From Armatimonadota bacterium (GTDB lineage Bacteria; Armatimonadota; UBA5829; DSUL01), in assembly GCA_025998755.1 (NCBI GenBank), contig AP024674.1, positions 2,000,162 through 2,064,161 on the forward strand: DNA of 64,000 nt. The letters run 5' to 3'. How positions within the stretch are numbered: position 1 is the first letter of the stretch; each line of letters starts with the position of its first letter. This document shows, piece by piece, positions 16,125-25,627 of the stretch. The position numbers were made by a program, and so were the translations under genes. The notes under the pieces are model-generated. The model saw nothing but the letters and a program-made list of their open reading frames with translations. It searched no databases and was not told the DNA's origin.

Positions 16125-17528
16125 ATGCCCAGAACGATGTTCGAAAAGGTGTGGGAAGATCATGTGGTGCACGAGGAGCCCGGGCGGCCGGCGCTGCTCT
16201 ACATAGACCTGCACCTGGTCCACGAGGTCACATCGCCCCAGGCGTTCGAGGGATTGCGCCTGAGCGGGCGTAAGGTGCGCCGCCCCGATCTGACGGTGGC
16301 CACGATGGACCACAACGTTCCGACCACGGACCGCTCCCTCCCCGTCCAAGATCCCATCTCGAAGCAGCAGATGGAAACCCTTGAGCGCAACTGCCGGGAG
16401 TTCGGGATCGAGCTTTATGATATCTTCAGCCCGCGCCAGGGCATTGTGCATGTCATCGGGCCGGAGCTGGGGCTCACGCAGCCGGGTTTGACCATCGTCT
16501 GTGGCGACAGTCACACCAGCACGCACGGTGCGTTCGGCGCGTTGGCTTTTGGAATTGGCACCAGCGAGGTGGAGCACGTGCTGGCCACTCAGACGCTGCC
16601 GCAGTCCCGGCCGAAGACCATGGAGATCCGGGTGGACGGGACGCTGCCCCGCGGGGTGACGGCCAAGGATGTCATTCTGGCCATCATAGGCAAGATCGGC
16701 ACGGACGGGGCCACCGGTTACGTGGTGGAATACACCGGCAGCGTGGTGCGCTCTCTCAGTATGGAAGAGCGCATGACCATCTGCAACATGAGCATCGAGG
16801 CAGGGGCGCGCGCCGGAATGATCGCCCCGGATGAGAAAACCTTCGCCTATATGGAAGGCCGTCCTTACGCTCCGAAAGGCCGTGACTGGGAGGAAGCGCT
16901 GGAATACTGGAAGTCTCTTCCGAGCGATCCGGATGCGGTCTATGACCGCGTGGAGACGCTGGATGCCTCCACACTTGAGCCCTATGTCACTTGGGGGACC
17001 TCGCCGGAGCAGGTGGCGCCGATCACGGGCTGCGTGCCGGATCCTTCCAGTTTTGAGGACGAGACCGACCGCCGCGCCGCGGAGCAGGCGCTGAAGTATA
17101 TGGGTCTTGAGCCGGGCACTCCGATGCAGGAGATCAAGCTGGACACGGTTTTCATCGGGAGCTGCACCAACGGGCGCCTGCAGGATCTGCGGGCGGCGGC
17201 GGCCATTGTCAAGGGCAAAAAGGTGGCCCCCGGGCTGCGGGCGCTGGTGGTGCCCGGTTCCGCGACGGTGAAACGCCAGGCGGAGGAAGAGGGATTGGAC
17301 CGCATCTTCCGTGAGGCAGGGTTCGAATGGCGCGAGGCGGGCTGCAGCATGTGCCTGGGGATGAACCCTGATATCCTGCAGCCGGGAGAGCGGTGCGCAT
17401 CCACGTCCAACCGCAACTTCGAGGGGCGGCAGGGCAAGGGCGGCCGGACGCATCTGGTGAGCCCGGAGATGGCTGCGGCTGCCGCAATCGCCGGACATCT
17501 GGTGGACGTCCGGGACTGGGATATCTGA
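16125..17528 (+). CDS. leuC: 3-isopropylmalate dehydratase large subunit
   Basis: A 467-residue aconitase-fold subunit that isomerises 2- to 3-isopropylmalate in leucine synthesis, as a heterodimer with LeuD. The start [20 protein letters not shown] and [20 protein letters not shown] are typical. The 4Fe-4S ligands are in [10 protein letters not shown] and in [11 protein letters not shown]. The length is that of the proteobacterial-type LeuC rather than the shorter archaeal type. leuD follows after 17 bases. A weak TTGCCC-18-TATATA promoter-like pair is seen at 16023-16052. Confidence 0.96.
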   Translation: MPRTMFEKVWEDHVVHEEPGRPALLYIDLHLVHEVTSPQAFEGLRLSGRKVRRPDLTVATMDHNVPTTDRSLPVQDPISKQQMETLERNCREFGIELYDIFSPRQGIVHVIGPELGLTQPGLTIVCGDSHTSTHGAFGALAFGIGTSEVEHVLATQTLPQSRPKTMEIRVDGTLPRGVTAKDVILAIIGKIGTDGATGYVVEYTGSVVRSLSMEERMTICNMSIEAGARAGMIAPDEKTFAYMEGRPYAPKGRDWEEALEYWKSLPSDPDAVYDRVETLDASTLEPYVTWGTSPEQVAPITGCVPDPSSFEDETDRRAAEQALKYMGLEPGTPMQEIKLDTVFIGSCTNGRLQDLRAAAAIVKGKKVAPGLRALVVPGSATVKRQAEEEGLDRIFREAGFEWREAGCSMCLGMNPDILQPGERCASTSNRNFEGRQGKGGRTHLVSPEMAAAAAIAGHLVDVRDWDI

Positions 17529-17545
17529 GGAGGCGAGAAGAAGAG

Positions 17546-18166
17546 ATGGAACCCTTCACCAAACTGACCGGCATCGTCGCTCCGCTGGACCGCGTGAACG
17601 TGGACACGGACCAGATCATCCCGAAGCAGTTCCTGAAGCGCATCGAGCGCACAGGGTTCGGGCAGTTCCTTTTCTTCGACTGGAGGTATCTCGAGGATGG
17701 CAAGACGCCGGACCCGGCGTTCGAGCTGAATCGACCGGAGTATCAGGGAGCCACCATTCTGGTGACCGGGCGCAACTTCGGTTGTGGCTCCTCGCGGGAG
17801 CATGCGCCTTGGGCGCTGAAGGACTACGGGTTCAGGGCGCTGATCGCCTCGCAGTTCGCGGATATCTTCTACAACAACTGCTTCAAGAACGGTATCCTCC
17901 CTGTAAAGCTGGAAGAGGACATGGTCCGTCGCATTATGGACGCAGCCAAGAGCCAGCCCGGCTACCAGCTCACCGTTGACCTGGAGTCGCAGACCATATC
18001 GGACGGCTCCGGCTGGAGCGTGAGCTTCGACGTGGATCCGTTCCGGCGCCACTGCCTGTTGAACGGGCTGGATGACATCGGGCTGACGCTGCAGCACGAG
18101 GACAAGATCGCCGCCTATGAAGCCCGCCGCCCGGCCTGGAAGAAAGGGACGAAGGCCGCCGCCTGA
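17546..18166 (+). CDS. leuD: 3-isopropylmalate dehydratase small subunit
   Basis: A 206-residue swivel-domain partner of Leu[18 protein letters not shown] and [17 protein letters not shown] are the family landmarks; the latter binds the substrate carboxylate. The N-terminus [19 protein letters not shown] supports the ATG at 17546, preceded by a GAGGAGG at 17527-17533. The open frame upstream overlaps leuC and is not coding. Other leucine genes (leuA, leuB) are not in the window. Confidence 0.96.
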   Translation: MEPFTKLTGIVAPLDRVNVDTDQIIPKQFLKRIERTGFGQFLFFDWRYLEDGKTPDPAFELNRPEYQGATILVTGRNFGCGSSREHAPWALKDYGFRALIASQFADIFYNNCFKNGILPVKLEEDMVRRIMDAAKSQPGYQLTVDLESQTISDGSGWSVSFDVDPFRRHCLLNGLDDIGLTLQHEDKIAAYEARRPAWKKGTKAAA

Positions 18167-18196
18167 AGGCTCTTTCCAAGCGGACGCAGTCTCAGT

Positions 18197-18228
18197 AGCC
18201 CCGCGCTGGCGTTGCCAAGCGCGGGGCT
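18197..18228 (+). terminator. terminator after leuCD
   Basis: AGCCCCGCGC (18197-18206) pairs with GCGCGGGGCT (18219-18228), with further pairing in the loop, followed by the weak T-rich GTTTGTC. It lies 30 bases after the leuD stop and just before the end of the convergent fucosidase gene. Confidence 0.65.
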
Positions 18229-18233
18229 GTTTG

Positions 18234-19568
18234 TCAGCGAACTGCGGAGCCGATGTCCAGCCGTACCACGGTAACGGCTGGATCCGTCCGAGAGGGCCGC
18301 GCGATGCGGATTCCCGTGCGCCCCGCGCGCGCTACGGGGATCTCCTCTCCCGTGGCCAATACGCGCGCACGCACCGGCAGCACGGAAACGCCCCCAATGA
18401 ACAGCCCCTCCTCGGGCCACTCGAACACGTGCAGATAAAGCGTGCTGGTGCGCCGTGTGCAACGGACTCCTTCCGGAAGACCTTTCAGCAAGCCGGCGGA
18501 CGTTCCGTAGATGGCCTCACCGTTTGCCTGCAGCCACCGACCCATCTCCAGCAGGCGCTCAGTGATGGCCTCCGGAAACGTGCCGTCCGCCTTTGGCCCC
18601 ACGTTCAGCAGAAGATTTCCGCCCTTGCTCACCACATCGCAGAGCAGCCGGATGAGTTGGCTGGAGGACTTCCAGTCCGTGTCATTCTCCGCGTATCCCC
18701 ACGTATGATTGATGGTGATACAGCTTTCCCACAGACGTCCGTTGGGGAAGCCTTCCGGTGGAACCTCCTGTTCCGGCGTGCCGAAGTCGCCGCGGAAGTC
18801 TCCCTCGCGCGTCATGCCCTGCATCCCTTTGCGGCCCTTGTCCACCCGGTTGTTGATCAGGATGTCCGGGGCCAGGGCGCGGACGTAGTCGTACAGGTCC
18901 ACCCCGCGTTCGTGTGTCCAGGTGTCCTCCCACTCGCCATCAAACCACAACACCCGGACCGGTCCGTACCCTTCGATCAGCTCCCGGAGCTGGCCTTTCA
19001 TATAGCTGACATAGCGTTCGAAATCGGCTCCTTCTGCTGGCCGGGTATCCCAGGGGCGCCGGGGCAGATAGTCGGGATGGCTCCAGTCCATGATGGAGTA
19101 GTAATATCCCAGAGGCATCCCCTGACGCTTGCACTCCCGTGAAAGCTCTCGCAGTGCGTCGCGCTGGAATGGAGTCGCCTTCGCAATGTTCCAGTCCGTC
19201 AGTGCGCTGTTCCACAAGCAGAAGCCGTCGTGGTGTTTGGATGTGATGATGATGTAGCGCATCCCCGCCTGCCGGGCGATTTTCACCCACTGCGCGGCAT
19301 CGTATCGCACGGGGTTGAACCGGGATGCAAACTGGCGATACTGGTCAAGGGGCATCCGCTTGTTGGTGAGATACCATTCCGCCACCCCCCGGCTGCCGTT
19401 GAGCAGGGTGGAATCGGCCGGAACGGCGTAGACCCCCCAGTGGATGAACATGCCGAAGCGCGCCTCCGTCCACCAGGCCGCGCGCCGGGCCAGATCCGCA
19501 TCAACAGCGGCGGACACCGGGCAGGAAAGAACCGCCATTGACCCAAGCACGATCAAAAATCGTCTCAC
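18234..19568 (-). CDS. secreted alpha-L-fucosidase, glycoside hydrolase family 29
   Basis: A 444-residue exported retaining glycosidase that removes terminal L-fucose. After the signal peptide (RRFLIVLGSMAVLSCPVSA), the GH29 hallmarks are WWTEARFGMFIHWGVYAVP, YIIITSKHHDGFCLW and VRVLWFDGEWED, where the Asp of WFDGEW is the nucleophile. The C-terminal beta domain is short. The start is GTG 19568, with GGGAGG seven bases ahead; the frame is open further upstream but without a ribosome site. It fits with the other glycan-degrading genes of the window (GH172, clan-A glycosidase, galK). Confidence 0.93.
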   Translation of the reverse strand: MRRFLIVLGSMAVLSCPVSAAVDADLARRAAWWTEARFGMFIHWGVYAVPADSTLLNGSRGVAEWYLTNKRMPLDQYRQFASRFNPVRYDAAQWVKIARQAGMRYIIITSKHHDGFCLWNSALTDWNIAKATPFQRDALRELSRECKRQGMPLGYYYSIMDWSHPDYLPRRPWDTRPAEGADFERYVSYMKGQLRELIEGYGPVRVLWFDGEWEDTWTHERGVDLYDYVRALAPDILINNRVDKGRKGMQGMTREGDFRGDFGTPEQEVPPEGFPNGRLWESCITINHTWGYAENDTDWKSSSQLIRLLCDVVSKGGNLLLNVGPKADGTFPEAITERLLEMGRWLQANGEAIYGTSAGLLKGLPEGVRCTRRTSTLYLHVFEWPEEGLFIGGVSVLPVRARVLATGEEIPVARAGRTGIRIARPSRTDPAVTVVRLDIGSAVR

Positions 19569-19660
19569 ATTAGCCTCCCGCAAGGACAGTCGCGGACTCA
19601 ACCTTCATTCACCCTGCAACGTCCTTCTCCCTCCGGCCGCCAGTTCTTGCCCATTTTCCG

Positions 19661-19689
19661 TTGACAGACGCAACAGGATATTGTAGTAT
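19661..19689 (+). promoter_or_regulatory. promoter of the H-X9-DG protein gene
   Basis: TTGACA at 19661-19666, a 17-base spacer and TAGTAT at 19684-19689, about 100 bases before the likely start codon. Confidence 0.6.
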
Positions 19690-19787
19690 TGCCTCGCCCG
19701 GGCGCGGGATCACGGCAGCCGGGCACAAATCGCACAGACAGGCAGCCGCCTCGTTGTGCCTCCAGGGCAGGGCGGCGAGGAGGGGGT

Positions 19788-20642
19788 TTGAGGCCGGACC
19801 CGTCACGAGATGAAGCAGGCGCCCGCGGCCGGAGCCGCGCGTTCACGCTGATCGAGCTTCTGGTGGTCATCGCGGTGATCGCCATTCTGGCCGGGATGCT
19901 GTTCCCGGTATTTACCAGGGCGCGGCAGACATCACAGAGGGCGCGCTGCCTTTGCAATCTCAGACAGCTGGGATGGGCGGCCGCGATGTATGTGGATGAC
20001 TGGGCCGGCATCCTGCCGTATCCGGGCGGGGAAGACCTGGCGCTCAGGGCGGCAAAGGGTTTTCCCCTTCCGGCATGGGACGAGTTCGTGAACGGAGGTC
20101 TGGACGTCTACCTCAGAAGCAAGTCCGCCGGGGACACAGTCTGGCGCTGTCCGCTGGGTAAGAAGCCTCTAGCCACAGAACCGGTGGGCGGACGCTCCAA
20201 CAGTCTGGGCCGCAGCTATGCCTTCAACGACTTTCTGCGGCCCTTCAACAGGGGACGCAACTTCTGGGAATACCGGGGGCTGCGCGCGTCCGCCGTGGAG
20301 ATCCCGTCAAGAACCATTCTGATATTCGAGGGATACCAGGACTACACCAACGAGGTATATTGCTACCGCAACGGATCGCCGGTCATCGAGGGACCGGAAG
20401 GGCTGCCGGTCTGTATGCACAACGGGAAGATGAACGCTGTCTTCTGTGACGGGCACGTGGAAACCGTCTTTCCGCCCGACACCTGGGCCGCGGGGCGCTG
20501 GGGACGATACGTCGCGAAGCCGAACAGCTTCGTGTTCTATCGTGTCCGGGGTGGCTGGACCGGGCCGATGCCCGACCGCTGGGCCCCGTTCTGGCCGTAC
20601 GACAAGTATCTGGTGGATCCCGATCCGATTCCGCCTCCCTGA
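19788..20642 (+). CDS. prepilin-type N-terminal H-X9-DG domain protein (pseudopilin-like)
   Basis: About 284 residues. The type IV pilin-like methylation helix FTLIELLVVIAVIAILAGML begins near residue 19, followed by FPVFTRARQTSQRARCLCNL and RQLGWAAAMYVDDW. The C-terminal H-X9-DG element is seen as HNGKMNAVFCDGHVE. This architecture is abundant in Planctomycetes, Lentisphaerae and Armatimonadota, where many paralogues occur with unknown roles in secretion or the surface. The start is not certain: I prefer TTG 19788, with AGGAGG just ahead; a longer start near 19689 falls on the -10 box. It is the best taxonomic hint in the window. Confidence 0.85.
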   Translation: MRPDPSRDEAGARGRSRAFTLIELLVVIAVIAILAGMLFPVFTRARQTSQRARCLCNLRQLGWAAAMYVDDWAGILPYPGGEDLALRAAKGFPLPAWDEFVNGGLDVYLRSKSAGDTVWRCPLGKKPLATEPVGGRSNSLGRSYAFNDFLRPFNRGRNFWEYRGLRASAVEIPSRTILIFEGYQDYTNEVYCYRNGSPVIEGPEGLPVCMHNGKMNAVFCDGHVETVFPPDTWAAGRWGRYVAKPNSFVFYRVRGGWTGPMPDRWAPFWPYDKYLVDPDPIPPP

Positions 20643-20694
20643 GGCGGCAAGCGGGCGGGGCGATATGGAAGAATGAAAATGTTGCAGGACAATC

Positions 20695-20723
20695 TGGACT
20701 TGCAGACGTGCGCCTGCTACAAT
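20695..20723 (+). promoter_or_regulatory. promoter of the 20.7-kb structured RNA
   Basis: TGGACT at 20695-20700 (4 of 6 to consensus), a 17-base spacer and TACAAT at 20718-20723, preceded by TGC, which gives an extended -10. Confidence 0.5.
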
Positions 20724-20726
20724 AGA

Positions 20727-20860
20727 GGCGGTGGGCCGCTGAACCTGCGGTTTAGAACACAGTCTGGACTTTACGCTGAGAAGACAGTAAGACACCACAG
20801 AGCCGGCGGAGAGTCTCTGTTTCTAACCGAGGAAGCTTTCCGGCCTACCGCCTTCTTTTT
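20727..20860 (+). ncRNA. candidate structured RNA, about 134 nt
   Basis: Both ends pair in an 11-bp closing stem: GGCGGTGGGCC (20727-20737) with GGCCTACCGCC (20842-20852), directly followed by TTCTTTTT. Inside is a bubble of 10 and 12 bases, then a second long stem between CGGTTTAGAACACAG (20748-20762) and CTGTTTCTAACCG (20817-20829), 13 pairs with two bulged bases. The apical part can fold further. A promoter lies just ahead and no reading frame of note is inside. The closing stem, bubble and long apical stem recall 6S RNA, but it is shorter than usual and I cannot confirm this. The gap 20643-20910 holds only this unit and a hairpin, GGGGGCGC / GCGCCCCC, at about 20873-20900. Confidence 0.5.
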
Positions 20861-20910
20861 GACGGCGATAGGCGGGGGCGCTTCTCGGTGACGCGCCCCC
20901 GGCTGTCCTG

Positions 20911-21405
20911 CTAGGATTGCTCCTTCTCTTCTTTCTCCCTCTCCAGATAACGCAGGAACTGGGTGGGCTTCACCACCAGGGCCCTTCCCGCGCCGCGCAC
21001 GTCCAGCAGGTGGTTGTCGCTTGAGATGAGGTAGTCCGCGCCGGCGGCAGCGCACTCCAGGTACTTCTGATCCTCCGGATCCGCCGCTCGCTCCGGCACC
21101 GCAGCCGGCTCCACCCTCTCCGCCGTGGCCAGATATTGCTCCACCAGCCGGATGAAATCCTGCGGGACCCCGACTTGAGCCACCAAACGGCGCAACTCAC
21201 GCGCGACGGCGGGACTGCACATATGCCGCAGCTCGCCCTGCAGGCACATCCTGATGATGCGCGCGGACGCGCTGGCAGCGTTCCAGCGCGCGGCGAGAAA
21301 GCAGTTTGTGTCCAGCACCACGCGGATGCGAGCGTCCTGCCTCAACCTTTTCGTTCCCGGGGCCAATAACTTTCCGTGAAAAGGGCCTGCCGTCCAGCCC
21401 GACAT
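20911..21405 (-). CDS. PIN-domain protein, putative ribonuclease (toxin-like)
   Basis: Up to 164 residues; the PIN domain starts at IRVVLDTNCFLAARW. The acidic metal-binding residues are the Asp of VLDTN, Glu of SPAVARELRRL, and Asp of GADYLISSDNHLLD. PIN domains cleave RNA with Mg2+; this type resembles stand-alone VapC-like or COG1569 proteins. No antitoxin-sized gene lies next to it on the same strand, so a toxin-antitoxin role is not shown. The start is uncertain: the ATG at 21405 adds about 25 residues before the domain, and GTG or TTG codons closer to it are possible. Confidence 0.75.
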   Translation of the reverse strand: MSGWTAGPFHGKLLAPGTKRLRQDARIRVVLDTNCFLAARWNAASASARIIRMCLQGELRHMCSPAVARELRRLVAQVGVPQDFIRLVEQYLATAERVEPAAVPERAADPEDQKYLECAAAGADYLISSDNHLLDVRGAGRALVVKPTQFLRYLEREKEEKEQS

Positions 21406-21612
21406 CCAGCCCGCACAGTCACTGCCACCGGCGCCATCCTGCTTATTGAGTGAACCTCATCACGCCCGAGCAGTCAACGGTTCCCCGGCTTTTCAGAGTC
21501 ACTGCGTGCAGTATTGCTGTCTCTGACCCGCAGACAGGCACGGACCCGGGCTGGTGCCAGCCGACCGCCTGCCGCGGACGAGCCGAAACCAGGGGCGAAT
21601 GTATCAAGGCAA

Positions 21613-21648
21613 CCAAAAGGGGCCCGGGCGGCATTCGCCCGAGCCCCT
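21613..21648 (-). terminator. terminator of the phosphodiester glycosidase gene
   Basis: Minus strand: AGGGGCTCGGGCG pairs with CGCCCGGGCCCCT (one mismatch) over a 5-base loop, followed by TTTTGG. It lies about 45 bases after the stop codon. The remaining gap to the PIN gene (21406-21612) shows nothing I can name. Confidence 0.7.
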
Positions 21649-21694
21649 CACCACCGGTCCTCTGCTTTTCTCCTTGTGCTGTCCTCAAATCGCC

Positions 21695-22474
21695 TTACAT
21701 CTTGTCTCCGCTGGTGGCGCTGGCCACGTAGGGCTCCGGACGACGGTAATGCACGGCCAGAACGTTGGTCAGACTGCGGGATGGGGTCGTGATGATCCGG
21801 CCGTTGAACCACAGACCAGCGGAGGAGCCCCCATCCAGTGTGATGGCATCCGTCGCGCCCAGCGCCTGCATGATCAGCGCCAACCTCTTGAGCGTGACGG
21901 GTCTGTTGATGGAAACCAGAAGAAGCTTGTTCGATGCCGTCAGCCCCGCAGCGGTCCGCCGCTTCGCGCCGCGCAGACCCGGATCTGAGAACCCCTCCCT
22001 GGCTGGATCCAGAACCAGCTGCCCCTTTTCCACCAGGGTAGGGCCTCCGCACAGCACCGTCACGTAACCCCTCCAGCCTGTCGCTACGCCCTCCGAGCGC
22101 CTGACGAACTCGATGCGTCCCTCCGGAGTCACACAGATGCCGTTGCCGACGATCCCGCGATGCACCACCTGCCCCTTCACCGCGATATCGCCCACAGGGT
22201 ACTTGGAGCGCGTGTCGAAGAACGCTCCCGTGATGGCCGCCGCGGGCCGGGTGCGGCGCAACATGGAGCGGAAAGTCTCCGTGCTGCCAGGACCGCCGGC
22301 CGCCAGCTGCGCTTCGACGGTGACGTGAGGGCTGTTCAGGTTCACCGTCACAACGTGCACCGGGATTCCGGGGAAGTTGCGGAGTGTATACGATATCGCC
22401 TGTGCGTGCGTCCCGTGGGGCAGAACCAGCAGCAGGGCCGGAAGGATTGTGAAGAGCGCCGAGGTTCGGAACAT
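21695..22474 (-). CDS. exported phosphodiester glycosidase family protein (NAGPA domain)
   Basis: A 259-residue protein with a signal peptide (TILPALLLVLPHGTHA). The domain is that of N-acetylglucosamine-1-phosphodiester alpha-N-acetylglucosaminidase: ITGAFFDTRSKYPVGDI, LVSINRPVTLKRLALIM and ATDAITLDGGSSAGLWFNG, with the Asp-Gly-Gly-Ser core. Bacterial members act on exopolysaccharide or wall phosphodiesters. The start is ATG 22474, after GAGGAGGG. An open frame continues more than 800 bases upstream but lacks similarity and crosses the divergent gene. Its leader contains four consecutive hairpins (22523-22595). Confidence 0.85.
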   Translation of the reverse strand: MFRTSALFTILPALLLVLPHGTHAQAISYTLRNFPGIPVHVVTVNLNSPHVTVEAQLAAGGPGSTETFRSMLRRTRPAAAITGAFFDTRSKYPVGDIAVKGQVVHRGIVGNGICVTPEGRIEFVRRSEGVATGWRGYVTVLCGGPTLVEKGQLVLDPAREGFSDPGLRGAKRRTAAGLTASNKLLLVSINRPVTLKRLALIMQALGATDAITLDGGSSAGLWFNGRIITTPSRSLTNVLAVHYRRPEPYVASATSGDKM

Positions 22475-22506
22475 GGCAGAGATCCCTCCTCGCCTTCGCG
22501 AACCTC

Positions 22507-22595
22507 CTCCAACCATGGGAGCGGCATAAACGATGCCAGACCGGCGCATCCGGTCCCCGCACAGTTGCGGGTTTTTCGTCCCGCAGGACGGGACG
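22507..22595. other. tandem array of four perfect hairpins in the leader
   Basis: Four almost abutting perfect stem-loops: GGCAT/ATGCC (22523-22537), GACCGG/CCGGTC (22539-22555), CCCGCA/TGCGGG (22556-22571) and CGTCCCG/CGGGACG (22577-22595), with loops of 5, 5, 4 and 5 bases. A weaker CTCC/GGAG lies at 22507-22521. On the minus strand they fall 49-121 bases ahead of the glycosidase start codon. On the plus strand the third is followed by TTTTT and could terminate. I do not recognise a riboswitch class. The rest of the gap 22475-22772 carries only the promoter candidate at 22688. Confidence 0.6.
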
Positions 22596-22687
22596 TTTCT
22601 CAAGCTGAGGGCGAAGGTCTGCATTGCCATATCTCCTGCAAACGCTTCGCACGCTCTCCTGCTCTCATTTGTCAGACAGTTTCTCTC

Positions 22688-22716
22688 TTGAGGCGGTTCG
22701 CATCCGGCCATAATAA
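22688..22716 (+). promoter_or_regulatory. possible promoter of the TPR/glycosyltransferase gene
   Basis: TTGAGG at 22688-22693, a 17-base spacer and TAATAA at 22711-22716, about 57 bases ahead of the ATG at 22773. Confidence 0.35.
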
Positions 22717-22772
22717 CGGGCAGCCGGACTGAACGGACTGCTCCGGCCGGGTGCGGGAGGGCAAGGAATACG

Positions 22773-24530
22773 ATGGCTTCCAGGCAGAGGGTGAGCCGGG
22801 AATGCACGGCCCGGGATGGCGAAAACAGAATGCTGAGCGTCTGCATCCTTTCGCAGGGTGACGCGGACGCGCTGAGGCAGTGTCTGAAAGCGGTTGACGC
22901 TGTCTCAGATGAGACTCTGGTGGCATTTGTGCGGTCCACCAGAGAGGCGCGGCGTCTTGTACGGCAGTCCGGCGCGGCTGCCATTGACGCTGCGGGGCTC
23001 ACCCCGGCCGAGGCCCGCAACAGAGCCGCCGCCAGTGCAACCGGTGCGTGGATTCTGTCGCTGGATGAAGACGAGGCGCCGGAGGGCATCTCGCGCGCTA
23101 CCCTCGGCAAAACCCTCGCGGTGGAGGGTGCGGATGCGTTTCTGGTGACGCTGGAGATCATTGCTTCGTGCGGAGAGGTGACGGATGTCTTCCAGCAGCG
23201 CCAGGCGCGCCTGTTCCGTAACCTCGCATCGCTCCGTTTCGAGCGCTCATCCCTTCCCTGCGTTGCCGGCACGGCGGAACGCCACGGACATAACGTTCGT
23301 GTCGCTGATCTGACCCTGCGGCGAGAAAGGGCCCGGCCGTGCTGCGGTTCCTTTGGCACCGACATTGAACTGCTGCGTCAGGAAGCCGCCGGGCATCCCG
23401 GCGATGCCGCTTGCCTTGCGCTGCTGGGCAGGGAGCTGTATGCCGCTGGAGAGTATCAGGAGGCGGCGGACGTTCTGCGCGCGGCGGCTGAGGCTGCGGG
23501 ACCGGCACACGCGCTGTCCCCCTATCTGGCAGGGCTCCGGGCAATGGCTCTGCGGGAAGCGGGCCTTGCCGCATCCGCCATCGAAGAGTGCGACCGGGCG
23601 CTGGAGTCCGGCCTCTCCTCCCCGGAGATCCATTTCGCCCGAGGCTGGGCGCTGATGGCTCTCCGGCGTCCGGCCGAGGCGGCGGAAAGTTTCTGCGCTG
23701 CGGCCCACGCAAGGACCCGGCCCGTCCCCTGGCTGATGCGGGAGCCCACCATCCGGGATTACAGGGCTATGATGGGCGCCGCGCTGGCCCTGCTGGAATG
23801 CGGACGCACGTCTGCGGCGTTGGAGTGGGCCGGTCAGGCGGCCTCGCGGCGGCCGGATCTGCCGGAGACCCTGGTGCTGCTGGCCATTGTGCGGGACGCA
23901 GCAGGAGACCGGCGAGGGGCGGTCGCCGCTATGGAGATGGCCCTGCTGGTGGACCCATCCAACCTGGATGCCCTGTCGCTGGCCGCTCCGTGGTTCGCGG
24001 CTGAAGGGAGGTCCCGGGAGGCGGTAGCCGCCGCGCAGCGCCTGTGTGCAGCTCTACCGGATGATCCCGCCCCGCACATCCAACTCGCTGGCGCGCTGGT
24101 TGCTCTGGGTGAATCGGACAGGGCCTACTGCGCGGCTGCGAAGGCGCTTTCGCTCTCCCGGGGAGACTGCGGGGTGTTGATGGACGCGGGCCGGATCTTT
24201 GCAGCCTGTGGAGATCCCGCGGCGGCGCTCCGGTGCTTCCAGGAGGTCATCACGCGGGAGCCTTCACACGCCGAGGCCTACTTCGCTGCCGGTGAGGTCA
24301 CGCTGCAGGCCGGAGCGTTCGCCGAAGCCGCGGGGATCTTCCAACTGGGAATCCGGCTGGACGGATCGAACGCTGCTGCGCACTTCGGGCTGGGGAACGC
24401 CCTGGCGCGCAGCGGCCGGCTGCAGAGCGCTGTCCGGGCCTGGGAGCGGGCTCTGGAGCTGGACCCGGCCTTTCAGGAGGCCGGCCACAATCTGCGTGTA
24501 GCGCGGCGTGCGCTTGCCCGCGCCGCCTAG
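22773..24530 (+). CDS. degenerate family-2 glycosyltransferase fused to TPR repeats
   Basis: 585 residues. Residues about 20-190 resemble the start of a GT2 fold of the SunS/tetratricopeptide type: [40 protein letters not shown] and then DEDE in place of the DxD. The rest (from about residue 205) is at least nine TPR-like helix pairs, for example [20 protein letters not shown] and [20 protein letters not shown]. No membrane segment is seen. It could transfer a sugar to a peptide or be a scaffold; the glycosyltransferase part is too weak to name a substrate. Start ATG 22773 (AAGGAA ahead); ATG 22830 is an alternative. It converges with acr3, overlapping it by four bases at the stops. Confidence 0.7.
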   Translation: MASRQRVSRECTARDGENRMLSVCILSQGDADALRQCLKAVDAVSDETLVAFVRSTREARRLVRQSGAAAIDAAGLTPAEARNRAAASATGAWILSLDEDEAPEGISRATLGKTLAVEGADAFLVTLEIIASCGEVTDVFQQRQARLFRNLASLRFERSSLPCVAGTAERHGHNVRVADLTLRRERARPCCGSFGTDIELLRQEAAGHPGDAACLALLGRELYAAGEYQEAADVLRAAAEAAGPAHALSPYLAGLRAMALREAGLAASAIEECDRALESGLSSPEIHFARGWALMALRRPAEAAESFCAAAHARTRPVPWLMREPTIRDYRAMMGAALALLECGRTSAALEWAGQAASRRPDLPETLVLLAIVRDAAGDRRGAVAAMEMALLVDPSNLDALSLAAPWFAAEGRSREAVAAAQRLCAALPDDPAPHIQLAGALVALGESDRAYCAAAKALSLSRGDCGVLMDAGRIFAACGDPAAALRCFQEVITREPSHAEAYFAAGEVTLQAGAFAEAAGIFQLGIRLDGSNAAAHFGLGNALARSGRLQSAVRAWERALELDPAFQEAGHNLRVARRALARAA

Positions 24531-25627
24531 ACCGTCGCAGCCTCCCTCGCGAACATCCGCCGCTGCAGCCAGAATGCCACGTTCACCAGACCGATCATCA
24601 CCGGCACCTCCACAAGCGGTCCGATGACCGCAGTGAACGCCGCCATCGAGTGGATGCCGAACACGGCGATGGCGACGGCGATGGCCAGCTCAAAGTTGTT
24701 GCTGGCGGCCGTGAAGGCGAGCGTGGCCGTCTTGGAGTAATCGGCGCCCAGATAGCGGCCCATCGCAAACGATACAAGGAACATCCCCACGAAATAGATC
24801 AAGAGCGGCACGGCCACCCGGATGACGGACGTCAGGTTATTGATGATGTAGTCGCCCTTCAGCGAGAACATCACCACGATGGTGAAGAGCAGGGCGATGA
24901 GCGTCAGGGGGCTGATGCGCGGCACGAAATGGTTGTCATACCAGTCCGCTCCTTTGCGCGGCCGCAGCACGGCCCTCGTCAAAAAGCCCGCGATAAACGG
25001 GATCCCCAGATAGATGAACACACTCTCCGCGATCTTGCCGATGGTGATGCGCGAGAGGTCCACTTCTCCGAAGTCCACACCGAACAGCGGCGGCAGCACC
25101 TTGATGAAGACGTAGGCGTAGATGGAATAGAAGAAGACCTGGAACAGCGAGTTGAACGCCACCAGCCCCGCCGCATACTCCGTGTCGCCGCGCGCGAGCT
25201 CGTTCCACACGATGACCATTGCGATGCATCGCGCCAGGCCGATCATGATCAGTCCGATGGCATACTCGGGATAGTCCCGCAGAAAGATGAGCGCCAGCGC
25301 GAACATCAGAAGTGGCCCCACCACCCAGTTCTGCAGGAGGGAGAGCCCCAGGACCCTCGTGTTGCGGAATACCCGCGGCAGATCCTCGTAATGCACCTTG
25401 GCCAGCGGGGGATACATCATCACGATGAGCCCGATGGCGATGGGGATGGAAGTGGTGTCCACGCTCATCCGGGTGATGGTTTTCGCCAGCCCCGGGACGA
25501 AGTAGCCCAGCGCCACTCCGGCGGCCATCGCCAGGAAGATCCAGAGGGTCAGGTAGCGGTCAAGGAATGAGAGCCCTCGACCGGAGGGACAGAGCCGGGC
25601 ATCAGCAAGCTCGACGGTGGCGCTCAT
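24527..25627 (-). CDS. acr3: arsenite efflux permease, ACR3 family
   Basis: A 366-residue inner-membrane transporter with about ten hydrophobic segments that exports arsenite. Family landmarks are [38 protein letters not shown], and [19 protein letters not shown], where the Cys of RCIAMV is the conserved ACR3 cysteine. [20 protein letters not shown] is also typical. It is last in arsR-arsM-arsC-acr3; its start overlaps the arsC stop by four bases (25624-25627), which implies translational coupling. Confidence 0.95.
   Translation of the reverse strand: MSATVELADARLCPSGRGLSFLDRYLTLWIFLAMAAGVALGYFVPGLAKTITRMSVDTTSIPIAIGLIVMMYPPLAKVHYEDLPRVFRNTRVLGLSLLQNWVVGPLLMFALALIFLRDYPEYAIGLIMIGLARCIAMVIVWNELARGDTEYAAGLVAFNSLFQVFFYSIYAYVFIKVLPPLFGVDFGEVDLSRITIGKIAESVFIYLGIPFIAGFLTRAVLRPRKGADWYDNHFVPRISPLTLIALLFTIVVMFSLKGDYIINNLTSVIRVAVPLLIYFVGMFLVSFAMGRYLGADYSKTATLAFTAASNNFELAIAVAIAVFGIHSMAAFTAVIGPLVEVPVMIGLVNVAFWLQRRMFAREAATV

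Noticed and set aside
15978-17498. Long minus-strand open frame continuing from the nitrilase gene
   Set aside because: It is antisense to leuC, Arg/His-rich without homology, and the nitrilase has a proper ATG with a ribosome site at 15977.
20727-20860. Naming this RNA tmRNA, SRP RNA or RNase P
   Set aside because: No tRNA-like ends, no SRP apical motif, and far too short for RNase P. A 6S assignment is left open but not claimed.
20911-21405. Toxin-antitoxin pair with the PIN protein
   Set aside because: No small antitoxin gene lies directly upstream or downstream on the same strand.
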